Shown: positions 8,899-17,256 of the stretch, piece after piece
How the letters are laid out: each line of letters starts with the position of its first letter
How positions within the stretch are numbered: position 1 is the stretch's first letter
Assembly (NCBI GenBank): GCA_023433615.1
Contig: JAEZCJ010000174.1
Coordinates: 1-54,159, forward strand
Direction of reading: 5' to 3'
DNA: 54,159 bases
Source: Bacillota bacterium
Lineage (GTDB): Bacteria > Bacillota > Bacilli > Paenibacillales > Paenibacillaceae
Made by a program: the position numbers and the translations under genes
The notes under the pieces: generated by a model
What the model was told of the DNA's origin: nothing
Seen by the model: only the letters and a program-made list of their open reading frames with translations
Database searches by the model: none

Positions 8899-9753
8899 CT
8901 ACCCCTTCCGATACGCGCGCGGCGATTGCTTGGTGAGCTTCTTGAACATTTTCCCGAAGTGGGAGAAATTGTTGTAGCCGACGGCCGCGGACACGTCGAT
9001 GATGCTCATGTCCGACTCCTTCAAGAGCCGCTCGGCCGCTTGGATGCGCGTGAGGTTGATGTACTCGTTCAAGTTGAAGCCGGTCGCTTGCTTGAACATG
9101 CGGCTGAGGTAGTAGGGACTGATGTGAAAATGCTCCGCGAGCTCCGGCAGGCTTAACTCTTCGGCGAAGTGGCGGTTCACGTGGCGCGCGACATCCGACA
9201 TCAGGCGGTAGAGCGGCGTATCGAGCGGGTCGGTCGTCGCTGCGGCATCGTTCTTGTCCGCGCAGCGGGCAGCCAGCAGCAGGAGCTCGACGACGCCGGA
9301 ACGGATGGCAAGCTCGTGTCCGGTCTCGCGCGACCGCATCTCGTGCAGGAGCTTGTTCGCGATCGCTTCCGCCTGCAGGCGCTCCTTCAAGGGGAAGCGC
9401 AGGACGGGATTGTCATGCCGCCGGAACGGGCTGAGCAGGAATTCGCTCTCGACCTTATAAGACTGCCGAAGAAGCGGCTCGCAGAAGTAGATGACCAACC
9501 GCTCATGTTCGTGCGTGCCGGCGTCCGTCGTCTTATGCAGGCTCTGCCGGTCGACGAAGACGAGGTCGCCTTGCTCGACGAGATAGGAGCGGTCGCGGAT
9601 GAAGTAACGGCGTGTTCCTGACAGCAGGAAATAAATTTCATAGAAGCTGTGGTAATGATCGACCGACATGCGAAAAGGCCCTTCCCGCTTCACGTACTCC
9701 AGCGACAAGAGCGATCCCGGCGGTTCGAATGCGACTCGATCGCGTTCCATCAT
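8899..9753 (-). CDS. AraC-family transcriptional regulator
   Basis: The frame opens with a GTG at 9783, but only the paired ATGs at 9753 and 9750 have a ribosome site (GAGGAGGTG), so the product is taken as 284 residues. It has a cupin arm (VDHYHSFYEIYFLLSG near residue 32 and QGDLVFVDRQSLHKT near 62) and a C-terminal paired helix-turn-helix (ELAEHFHISPYYLSRMFK and AAVGYNNFSHFGKMFKKLT). The gene is divergent from an oxidoreductase gene at 9917, and the gap holds three similar AT-rich elements, two of them spaced 21 bases apart. It probably controls both directions of transcription. Confidence 0.92.
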   Translation of the reverse strand: MMERDRVAFEPPGSLLSLEYVKREGPFRMSVDHYHSFYEIYFLLSGTRRYFIRDRSYLVEQGDLVFVDRQSLHKTTDAGTHEHERLVIYFCEPLLRQSYKVESEFLLSPFRRHDNPVLRFPLKERLQAEAIANKLLHEMRSRETGHELAIRSGVVELLLLAARCADKNDAAATTDPLDTPLYRLMSDVARHVNRHFAEELSLPELAEHFHISPYYLSRMFKQATGFNLNEYINLTRIQAAERLLKESDMSIIDVSAAVGYNNFSHFGKMFKKLTKQSPRAYRKG

Positions 9754-9786
9754 GGCGGACGGCACCTCCTCGAATGGCTTCACTAA

Positions 9787-9850
9787 CGCAAATTATGCGG
9801 GGTTATACGTATGATGTCAATTATTGCGGCGATTTCGGCAATTATTTGCG
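9787..9850. promoter_or_regulatory. Candidate AraC-type operator with 21-bp spaced direct repeats
   Basis: CAATTATTGCG at 9818-9828 and CAATTATTTGCG at 9839-9850 are direct repeats exactly 21 bases apart. CGCAAATTATGCG at 9787-9799 resembles them in the opposite orientation. The three lie between the divergent AraC and oxidoreductase genes. Confidence 0.5.
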
Positions 9851-9916
9851 CTATTGTGGAGGCATGAGTCCGATTAGCACAACAAGCGATACGGAACATG
9901 ACTGGGAGGCCTGGGG

Positions 9917-11215
9917 ATGAACGCGAAGAAGAAACGGTATGTGCAGGTAGGAACGGGCGGACGCGCTGAATTTTTCTATGCCGCAGTGGCAAGGGATTAT
10001 CGCGAGACGTCCGAGCTGACGGCATTCTGCGACATCAATCAGACGCGCATGGATTACGCGAATAAGCTGCTGCAGGAGAAGTACGATTACCGGCCGGTGA
10101 ACACATACAAGCCGGATCAATTCGACGCGATGATCCAGCAGGAGATGCCGGATGCCGTCATCGTGACGAGCATCGACCGGACGCATCATACCTACATTAT
10201 CCGGGCGCTCGAGCTGGGCTGCGACGTCATTACGGAGAAGCCGATGACCGTCGACGAGAAGAAATGCCAAGAGATCCTGGACGCGGTCGAACGAACCGGC
10301 CGCAATGTGCGGGTGACGTTCAACTATCGCTACGCGCCGCATCATACGAAGGCGCGCGAGTTGATCGCGGAGGGAGCGATCGGCCAAGTATTCTCGGTCC
10401 ACTTCGAATGGCTGCTCAATACGCAGCACGGGGCGGATTATTTCCGCAGGTGGCATCGTGACAAGCGCAACAGCGGCGGTTTGCTCGTGCATAAGTCGAC
10501 GCATCACTTCGATCTCGTCAACTTCTGGATCGGCTCGCAGCCGGAGACGGTGTTCGCATTCGGCGACCTGAACTTCTACGGGCGGGAGAATGCGGAGAAG
10601 CGGGGCGAGACGAAGTTCTACGAGCGGGCGACGGGCAACGCGAATGCCGAGGGCGATCCGTTCGCGCTGCAGCTGGACTCGAACGAGCATCTGAAGGCGA
10701 TGTACCTCGACGCGGAGCATGAGGACGGCTACCGCCGCGACCAGAGCGTGTTCGGCGACGGGATCAACATCGAGGACACGATGGGCGTCATGGTGAAGTA
10801 CAAGAATAACGCGATTCTGACGTATTCGCTGAATGCTTACTTGCCGTGGGAAGGCTACCGGATCGCGTTCAACGGCAGCAAGGGCCGGATCGAGATGCAG
10901 ATCGTGGAGCAATCGTACGTGAACTCCGGCGGCGACAAGGCGCTGGAAGGCGCGCTCAAGGCCAAGTCGATCATCGTCTATCCAATGTTCGGCGCGCCGT
11001 ACGAGGTGGAAGTCGAAGAGGGCGTGGGCGGTCATGGCGGCGGCGATCCGGTGCTGCTGAACGATATTTTCGGCATGCCGAAGGACGACCGCTGGAACCG
11101 TGCTGCCGATCACCGCGACGGCGCGCGCTCCATCCTGACGGGGATCGCCGCGAACCGTTCGATCCGCACCGGTCAGGCCGTCAACATCGCGGAGCTCGTG
11201 AAATTCTACGACTAG
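9917..11215 (+). CDS. Gfo/Idh/MocA family oxidoreductase
   Basis: The 432-residue protein is longer than the other two family members in the window. It has a Rossmann start VQVGTGGRAEFF (residues 9-20), the motif CDVITEKPMT near residue 105, FNYRYAPHH near 135 and SGGLLVHKSTHHFDLVNFW near 190, which carries the catalytic-site histidines. An insertion around residues 220-270 (GRENAEKRGETKFYERA and after) accounts for the extra length. Such long members act on glycosides or glycan-derived sugars, but the substrate is not known. The ATG at 9917 follows GGAGG and GGGG stretches. The gene stands alone, divergent from an AraC gene, with a terminator-like stem after it. Confidence 0.92.
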   Translation: MNAKKKRYVQVGTGGRAEFFYAAVARDYRETSELTAFCDINQTRMDYANKLLQEKYDYRPVNTYKPDQFDAMIQQEMPDAVIVTSIDRTHHTYIIRALELGCDVITEKPMTVDEKKCQEILDAVERTGRNVRVTFNYRYAPHHTKARELIAEGAIGQVFSVHFEWLLNTQHGADYFRRWHRDKRNSGGLLVHKSTHHFDLVNFWIGSQPETVFAFGDLNFYGRENAEKRGETKFYERATGNANAEGDPFALQLDSNEHLKAMYLDAEHEDGYRRDQSVFGDGINIEDTMGVMVKYKNNAILTYSLNAYLPWEGYRIAFNGSKGRIEMQIVEQSYVNSGGDKALEGALKAKSIIVYPMFGAPYEVEVEEGVGGHGGGDPVLLNDIFGMPKDDRWNRAADHRDGARSILTGIAANRSIRTGQAVNIAELVKFYD

Positions 11216-11251
11216 AACTGGTGTTGGAACTAGATTGAATTGAATGGGCTG

Positions 11252-11284
11252 GCGACCGCCTCCGCATGGTGCGGGAGCGGTTGC
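11252..11284 (+). terminator. Stem-loop after the 9917 oxidoreductase gene
   Basis: A 15-bp stem with one mismatch and wobble pairs, 11252-11266 and 11270-11284, surrounds the loop TGG. No T-run follows, so termination is likely but not certain. Confidence 0.5.
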
Positions 11285-11299
11285 TGTGCGTTGTGTGGT

Positions 11300-11500
11300 A
11301 GGCATCAGGAATAGTGTCAATTTGTACCACTATTTCAGGTCAGTTCATCACTTTGGATCAAATAAGCGCAAAAAGTACAACTATTCTAGCCGTACTCCCG
11401 ATTTTGGGTCGTAGGCGGATATTAGTTGTACTTTTTTACATTATTCAACCGATTTTTGGGAATGGACAATAAATAGATGTACAATTTACCGCTATTGCAT
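11300..11500. repeat. AGTTGTAC-type intergenic repeat cluster
   Basis: A perfect 14-bp inverted repeat, AAAAAGTACAACTA at 11370-11383 and TAGTTGTACTTTTT at 11423-11436, encloses 39 bases. The flanks carry related pieces, including AATAGATGTACA (11472-11483) and GTACAATTTACCGCTATTG (11479-11497). Both pieces recur with few changes at 52905-52980. No gene is visible in the 11216-11675 gap. Confidence 0.7.
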
Positions 11501-11581
11501 CAGCCCCTCTTCGATCGAATTGCGATCTGCGCCGCGCCAACCCTTGGAATTTTATAAGGTGATTTCGATCATTTCCTCCGG

Positions 11582-11610
11582 TGTGAAGCGCTTACACCTC
11601 TCGCTATACT
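11582..11610 (+). promoter_or_regulatory. cre-like palindrome and -10 box of the ABC transporter operon
   Basis: TGTGAAGCGCTTACA (11582-11596) carries the AAGCGCTT core; its right half matches the ideal cre sequence and its left half is shifted by one base. TATACT at 11605-11610 is a good -10 box with no good -35, as expected of a promoter that needs an activator such as the YesN-type protein in the same operon. Confidence 0.4.
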
Positions 11611-11675
11611 GATGTTACAGTCTCAGCCGCTGAAGCCTCAGGACACTCATCAGACGAAGGAATGGGGGGACCCGC

Positions 11676-12671
11676 ATGAAAGCAAACATCAGGCAGCCAG
11701 CCGAGAACCCGGACATTGGCTCCGCAGTTGGACCGCCGTTCAACGCAGATGCCGCCACCCGCAAGTCGTTCCTGCGCCGCGCAGCCGGGCAGAAGGAGCT
11801 GCTGCTGATGACGCTGCCGCTAGCGGCGCTGGTCATTATATTCAACTACATGCCCCTATATGGCTGGGTGATGGCATTCCAAGATTTCAAGCTCGCCCGG
11901 GGCATTGCCGGCAGTCCATTCGTCGGTTTGGACAAGTTCGAGCTTCTATTCCGGGACGAGCAATTCTTCCTCGTGCTGCGCAATACCCTCGTGATGGGCT
12001 TCCTGAACCTCATCACCGGCTTCGTCGGCGCAATCGCGCTCGCGCTTGCGCTCAACGAGGTAAGAGTTCGCTGGTTCAAGCGCGCGGTACAGACGATTAC
12101 CTACATCCCGCATTTCGTGTCCTGGGTCGTCGTCGCGAATATCGCCTACATCATGCTGACGCCTGACGGCGGACTAATCAATCTGCTGCTGCAAGGGCTC
12201 GGGCTGATCGACGAACCGATCTACTTCATGGCCAAGGCGCATTGGTTCTGGGGCATCCATACGTTCTTCAGCTTCTGGAAGGAAGTCGGTTGGAGCTCCA
12301 TCATCTATCTGGCCGTGCTGGCCGGCATCAATCCGGACTTGTACGAGGCGGCCGATGTCGACGGAGCCGGCAAGCTCCGCAAAATCTGGCATATCTCGAT
12401 CCCCGGGCTGATGCCGACCGCCGTCATCCTGCTCATCATGTCGACGGGTTGGATCATCCAGAGCGGCTATGAATCGCAGTTCCTGCTCGGCAATGCGATC
12501 GTCCTGAACTATTCCGAGGTGCTCGACCTGTACGCGCTCCGCTATTCGTTCCAGATCGGCGACTATTCGATGGGGGCTGCCATCAGCATGTTCAAGTCGG
12601 CGGTCAGCATTCTGATGGTGCTGGCGGTCAGCTGGTTCGCTCGACGAGCCGGCGGAGGAAGATTGATATAA
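11676..12671 (+). CDS. Sugar ABC transporter permease, LplB/YtcP-type
   Basis: The 331-residue inner-membrane permease has about six membrane segments, starting at LLLMTLPLAALVIIFNYMPLYGW near residue 43. The loop that contacts the ATPase carries the EAA motif, YEAADVDGAGKLRKIWHISIP, near residue 225. The N-terminal FNYMPLYGWVMAFQDF block is characteristic of the LplB group, which pairs with large binding lipoproteins. GGGGGGA precedes the ATG. It is the first gene of a six-gene operon and forms the transmembrane channel with the next gene product. No ATPase gene is present here, so a shared MsmK-like ATPase encoded elsewhere is expected. Confidence 0.93.
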   Translation: MKANIRQPAENPDIGSAVGPPFNADAATRKSFLRRAAGQKELLLMTLPLAALVIIFNYMPLYGWVMAFQDFKLARGIAGSPFVGLDKFELLFRDEQFFLVLRNTLVMGFLNLITGFVGAIALALALNEVRVRWFKRAVQTITYIPHFVSWVVVANIAYIMLTPDGGLINLLLQGLGLIDEPIYFMAKAHWFWGIHTFFSFWKEVGWSSIIYLAVLAGINPDLYEAADVDGAGKLRKIWHISIPGLMPTAVILLIMSTGWIIQSGYESQFLLGNAIVLNYSEVLDLYALRYSFQIGDYSMGAAISMFKSAVSILMVLAVSWFARRAGGGRLI

Positions 12672-12683
12672 GGAGGGACCGGC

Positions 12684-13583
12684 ATGAACCCCATACGCAA
12701 TCGCAGAACGTTGTCCGATATTTCGCTGTCCCTCGTCATCTATCCCATGCTCGCGTTGTTCGGCGCGATGACGCTGTACCCGTTCCTGAATCTGCTCGCC
12801 GTATCGTTCAACGAGTCGCTGGACACGCTGCGAGGAGGCATCTACTTGCTGCCCCGGCAGTGGACGCTCGATAATTACCGCGCGATTTTCGCCAATGACC
12901 GTCTGTTCGGCGCCTTCCTGATGTCCATCACGCGCACGATCGTCGGCACGGTCTTCGGCATCTTATGCACCGCCGTGTTCGCTTACGCGCTCAGTCTCAG
13001 AGAATTCGTATTCCGCCGTCTGTTCAACGTCTTCCTGGTGCTGACGCTCTACATCAATGGGGGGCTCATTCCGAGCTATCTGCTGATCAAGAATCTGCAT
13101 CTGATGAACAACTTTCTCGTATACATTCTGCCGCTGCTCGTCAACGCGTTCTTCATCATCATTATGCGCAGCTACTTCGAGACGCTGCCGGCCGGATTGA
13201 CCGAATCGGCCAAGATCGACGGCGCCAATCATCGCCAGACCTTGTTCCGCATCATCATGCCGATCAGCCTGCCGGTCATCGCGACGGTAACGCTGTTCCT
13301 GGCAGTCGTGCATTGGAACTCATGGTTCGACAATTACTTGTACACGAGCCGCAGCGAGCATTTGAGCCTGCTACAGTACGAATTGATGAAAATATTGCTG
13401 AGCGCCCTCGATCAATCCGCGGCCCAGCAAGCGCATATCGGCGAGGGGACGGTCAGCAGCGTGACGCCGCAGGCGATTCGCGCCGCGATGACTGCAGTGG
13501 TTACCGTGCCGATCCTTGCGGTATACCCGTTCTTGCAGCGCTACTTCATCTCGGGCATGACGATCGGCGCAATGAAGGAATAG
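12684..13583 (+). CDS. Sugar ABC transporter permease, YtcP/LplC-type
   Basis: This 299-residue protein is the second half of the permease pair. It starts 12 bases after the previous stop, with GGAGG before the ATG. Six membrane segments are predicted, the first at SLVIYPMLALFGAMTLYPFLN (about residues 15-35). The EAA loop reads LTESAKIDGANHRQTLFRI near residue 175, followed by PISLPVIATVTLF. The block AVHWNSWFDNYLY near 212 is common in the LplC/YtcP group. It works with the upstream permease and the lipoprotein encoded at 13657 to import an oligosaccharide. Confidence 0.93.
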   Translation: MNPIRNRRTLSDISLSLVIYPMLALFGAMTLYPFLNLLAVSFNESLDTLRGGIYLLPRQWTLDNYRAIFANDRLFGAFLMSITRTIVGTVFGILCTAVFAYALSLREFVFRRLFNVFLVLTLYINGGLIPSYLLIKNLHLMNNFLVYILPLLVNAFFIIIMRSYFETLPAGLTESAKIDGANHRQTLFRIIMPISLPVIATVTLFLAVVHWNSWFDNYLYTSRSEHLSLLQYELMKILLSALDQSAAQQAHIGEGTVSSVTPQAIRAAMTAVVTVPILAVYPFLQRYFISGMTIGAMKE

Positions 13584-13656
13584 CTACTTGCGCCGCCTAC
13601 TAGGTATCTTAAGCGACATGCTATAAGATAAATGATAAGAAAAGGGGATACAGCAC

Positions 13657-15360
13657 ATGAGAAAGTCGAAATCGATGATCATGCTACTGACTTTGTCTCT
13701 ATTGGCAGGGCTGCTGGCAGCCTGCGGCGGCAATTCCGACTCCGGGAACGAAGGTAACAGCGGCAACGCTGGTACGAACGGAGAGGCGCCGGCCGTGAAG
13801 GGAACGGTCGAATACACGATGGGCGTCGGCGATACGAAGCTGCAATGGGGCGGTCCGATCACGAACGCGCTGACCGAGAAGACCGGCGTGAAGCTGAAGT
13901 ACGACGTCATTGTCGGCGACATTTTCCAGAAGTGGGATCTGTGGCTGGCGGCTGAAGACTACCCGGACATCATTCGTCTCGATACGGAGCATCTGCAAAA
14001 ATATATCGACGCCGGGGCGGTCATTCCGCTGAACGATCTGATCGAGGAGCATGGACCGAATATCAAGCAGCAATGGGGCGACTACCTGGAGCTGCTGCGC
14101 CACGACGACGGCAACATCTATTCCATCTATTCCGTGAACAAGGCGGCGGAGGCGCCTGCGAATGCCAAAGCGGGCTTCGTCGTCCAATACGCCGTGCTGG
14201 AGGATGCGGGCTTTCCGCAAATCAAGACGCTGGATCAGCTCGTGGACGTGATCCAAGCTTATCAAGCGAAGCATCCGCAGATCGGCGGGCAGGACACGAT
14301 CGGCTTCGGCGCCGCGATGAACTCGTGGACCATCAACATCTTCTTCAACAACCCGGCAATCGCGGCGCTCGGCCGTCCTGACCACGGCAACTTCCTCGTG
14401 GAGGATAACGGCGACGTGCAGTGGAATCCGGTGTCGGACGCTTCCCGGGAATACCTCGGATTCTTGAACAAGCTGTATGCCGGCGGCCTCCTGGACAAGG
14501 AAGCCTTCTCGATGGGCGAGCAGGAACTGAAGGAGAAGATGGCGCAAGGCCGCGTGCTGGCCGCATACGCGCCGAGCTGGTTCTCGAGCGAGCCGGAAGC
14601 GTCGCTTCGCGCGGCAGGTCAGTTAGAGCGCCAATACGCGCATGTTCCGATCTACTTTGACAGCGATGCAGCGGACCGCAGCAACGCGATGACGCCGGCC
14701 AACGGCGGCACGCATGAATGGGCGATTACGTCCAAGGCGGACAATCCGGAGCGCATCATCGCATTCATCGACTACCTCTTCACGGACGAAGGCCAGATCC
14801 TGACGCAATGGGGGATCGAGGGCAAGCACTTCGAACTGAAGGACGGCAAGCGTGTCCAGACCGAAGCTTGGCTGCAACAGAAGATCACGGATCCGGATGC
14901 GCCGTATAAGGAAGGCTTCCGCAGCGAGGGAACCGGTCAAGTGACGAACTGGTTCAGCCTCGGAGACGGTGCGTTACTTGGCGACGGCGACTACGCGACG
15001 CCGGTCACGAAGGAATCGGTACGCAAGGATTACGACGAGAAGACGCTTGAAGTGTTGGGCAAGTTAGGCATCGAGACGTGGGCGGATCTGCTGCCGCCTG
15101 TCGAGAAGGTGCCGGGCTATCTCTGGCAATTGCAGCCGCCGAGCGATTCGGCGTTCAAGCTGACGGATCAGAAGCTGGACGATTTGCGCCGCATGAGCAC
15201 GCCGAAGATTGTCATGGCCGCAACGCCATCCGATTTTGAAGCGGAATTCGATAAGTTCGTGGAAGGGGCGACCAAGCTGGGACTCGAACAATTCGAGCAG
15301 GCCTACACGGATGTCTGGAAGGCGTACGTGGAATCGTACAACGCGAACCTCAAACCATAA
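13657..15360 (+). CDS. Sugar-binding lipoprotein of the ABC transporter
   Basis: The 567-residue protein has a lipoprotein signal peptide ending in the lipobox LLAAC (Cys23), followed by a glycine, asparagine and serine-rich linker. It is therefore anchored on the outer face of the membrane. Its size and blocks such as YPDIIRLDTEHLQKYIDAGAV near residue 104 fit the LplA/YtcQ group of large family 1 binding proteins. It delivers substrate to the two permeases encoded upstream. AAAAGGGG precedes the ATG. The hairpin after its stop may protect the upstream mRNA and reduce read-through into the kinase gene. The cotranscribed GH42 enzyme suggests a galactoside-containing ligand. Confidence 0.92.
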   Translation: MRKSKSMIMLLTLSLLAGLLAACGGNSDSGNEGNSGNAGTNGEAPAVKGTVEYTMGVGDTKLQWGGPITNALTEKTGVKLKYDVIVGDIFQKWDLWLAAEDYPDIIRLDTEHLQKYIDAGAVIPLNDLIEEHGPNIKQQWGDYLELLRHDDGNIYSIYSVNKAAEAPANAKAGFVVQYAVLEDAGFPQIKTLDQLVDVIQAYQAKHPQIGGQDTIGFGAAMNSWTINIFFNNPAIAALGRPDHGNFLVEDNGDVQWNPVSDASREYLGFLNKLYAGGLLDKEAFSMGEQELKEKMAQGRVLAAYAPSWFSSEPEASLRAAGQLERQYAHVPIYFDSDAADRSNAMTPANGGTHEWAITSKADNPERIIAFIDYLFTDEGQILTQWGIEGKHFELKDGKRVQTEAWLQQKITDPDAPYKEGFRSEGTGQVTNWFSLGDGALLGDGDYATPVTKESVRKDYDEKTLEVLGKLGIETWADLLPPVEKVPGYLWQLQPPSDSAFKLTDQKLDDLRRMSTPKIVMAATPSDFEAEFDKFVEGATKLGLEQFEQAYTDVWKAYVESYNANLKP

Positions 15361-15366
15361 TTGTAT

Positions 15367-15400
15367 ACGGGTCCCCGGCCGCGATGCCGGGGATGCCCGT
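15367..15400 (+). terminator. Intra-operon stem-loop between binding protein and kinase genes
   Basis: ACGGGTCCCCGGC (15367-15379) pairs with GCCGGGGATGCCCGT (15386-15400) apart from a small bulge. No T-run follows, so it is more likely a partial terminator or 3-prime stabiliser than a full stop. Confidence 0.5.
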
Positions 15401-15429
15401 CGTCTTAGAGCCGGAGGAGGAGACAGCGC

Positions 15430-17256
15430 GTGAGGATCCATACCAAGTTGTTCGTTGCGTATTTACTGGCAGCCGTGCTGCTGCTCGGGTCGCTCACCTA
15501 TCTGCTGACCAAGCGGAGCGGCGACGTGCTGCTGGAATCGGTGACGGAGACGATGACGCAGAACCTGGCGCAGATTGCCGTCAACTTCGAGCACTTGCTG
15601 GAATCCTACGAGGAAACGGCGCATGCCTTCTACCTGAACATCCAACTGCAGGAGACGCTGAACGAACGATACCCGGACGATAGGGCGGCCTATGAGCGGT
15701 ATTTTGGCTACTTGCAGCCTTATCTGACGGTCGTCCAGGGCACGAAAAACTACTACCGCATCCGATTCTATTCCGATAACCCGACGCTGACGTTCGCCAA
15801 CGTCATTCAGATCGACGACGACGTACGCAGAGAGGAATGGTACCGCTCGCTGACAGAGGGACGCCGCGAGCTGCACTGGACCGGCATGTACGATATCGCG
15901 ATGTCCGATGCGCGCGTGTTCAGCCTGCGGCAGCGGATGGATTATGCCGATCCGGGAGCCGAGCTCTACGCCTCCTTCGAGATTCCGGAGCGCGAGCTGC
16001 ATCGATTGATCGAGGAGGAGAAGGAGGGACGCCGCATCGTCATGGCGATGTCCGGCGGCGAGGTGCTGCTCGACAGCGCGGGCCGCGAAGCGCAAGCGGC
16101 GCGGTTGTCCGATTACCCGTTCGCGGCATCGGTGACTGCCGGAGCCGGCCATTACCGCTACGAAGAGGACGGCCGATCGTATCTCGTCCTGCACTCCGAT
16201 CTGGGGCGGAGCGCCGTGCGAGGCATGCAGATTGTTATGCTGGTACCGCTAGACGAACTGATGCTCGAGGTGCGGGAGATGACCGAGCCGGCCTATTGGA
16301 TGCTGGGTCTGTCGGCGCTGCTGGCGGCCGGGATCATCTACGGGCTGTCGATCGGCATGACGAGGCGGCTCACGACCTTGGCGAAGAAGATGCGTTCCGC
16401 GCACCGCGATCAATATCGGGGCTATGTGGCGATTAGAGGCAATGACGAGATCAGCCAATTGGGCCGCATATTCAATGAGATGGTACAGCGGCTCGAGACA
16501 TTGATCCGCGAAGTGTACGAAGCGAGAATCGACCGCACCGAGCTGGCGCTGCGGACGCGGGAGGCGGAATTCTATGCGCTGCAAGCGCAGATCAACCCGC
16601 ATTACCTGTTCAATGTGCTCAATATGCTGCGGAGCAAGCTTATGGAGCAGAGGGATGACGACAGCGCGCAGATCGTCGGTCTCATCGCGAAGTCGTATCG
16701 GTTCCTCCTGCAGAACAAGTCGGAGACGGTAACGGTCGGGCAGGAGCTCGGGCTGGTGGAGACGTATCTGCGGATTCAACAGCTGCGCTTCGAACATCGC
16801 CTGCGGTACGAGATTGACGTGCCGGATGAGGTGATGGACATGACCATCCCGAAGCTTGCGCTGCAGCCGCTGGTCGAGAATGCGATGACGCACGGCGTGG
16901 AGCCGGAAGAAGGCACGACGACGGTGCGCATATCGGCAGCGATAGGCGAAGGGCGCTACGCATTGATCGTCGAAGACGACGGGCGAGGGATCGGAGCCGA
17001 ACGGCTGTCCGAGATCCGTCACTGGCTCGAGGACTCCGACGAGATGTTATCGGAACGCCATATCGGCATCCGCAACATCCATTACCGGCTGACGAAGCTG
17101 TTCGGGCCGGAGGCAGGCTTGACGATCGCCAACGCTGCCGGCCGCGGGGTGAGAGCGGTCATCACGATCCCATTATCGGGTCAATCGGAACCGGAGAAGC
17201 CGGAAGAACCGGTTGACGAGTCAGCGAACGATTCGCGGGAGGAGGACGGGATATGA
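15430..17256 (+). CDS. YesM-type sensor histidine kinase
   Basis: The start is a GTG at 15430 with GGAGGAGG upstream. The 608-residue membrane protein has two membrane segments (about residues 7-26 and 288-310) flanking an extracellular sensing region. A HAMP linker follows, then a His_kinase domain with the phosphorylated histidine at residue 391 in QINPHYLFN, and a HATPase domain with LALQPLVENAMTHG and VEDDGRGIG. This layout is that of the YesM/LytS group. Its stop overlaps the start of the response regulator gene. It probably senses the imported sugar or the loaded binding protein, and switches on the operon through the regulator. Confidence 0.93.
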   Translation: MRIHTKLFVAYLLAAVLLLGSLTYLLTKRSGDVLLESVTETMTQNLAQIAVNFEHLLESYEETAHAFYLNIQLQETLNERYPDDRAAYERYFGYLQPYLTVVQGTKNYYRIRFYSDNPTLTFANVIQIDDDVRREEWYRSLTEGRRELHWTGMYDIAMSDARVFSLRQRMDYADPGAELYASFEIPERELHRLIEEEKEGRRIVMAMSGGEVLLDSAGREAQAARLSDYPFAASVTAGAGHYRYEEDGRSYLVLHSDLGRSAVRGMQIVMLVPLDELMLEVREMTEPAYWMLGLSALLAAGIIYGLSIGMTRRLTTLAKKMRSAHRDQYRGYVAIRGNDEISQLGRIFNEMVQRLETLIREVYEARIDRTELALRTREAEFYALQAQINPHYLFNVLNMLRSKLMEQRDDDSAQIVGLIAKSYRFLLQNKSETVTVGQELGLVETYLRIQQLRFEHRLRYEIDVPDEVMDMTIPKLALQPLVENAMTHGVEPEEGTTTVRISAAIGEGRYALIVEDDGRGIGAERLSEIRHWLEDSDEMLSERHIGIRNIHYRLTKLFGPEAGLTIANAAGRGVRAVITIPLSGQSEPEKPEEPVDESANDSREEDGI

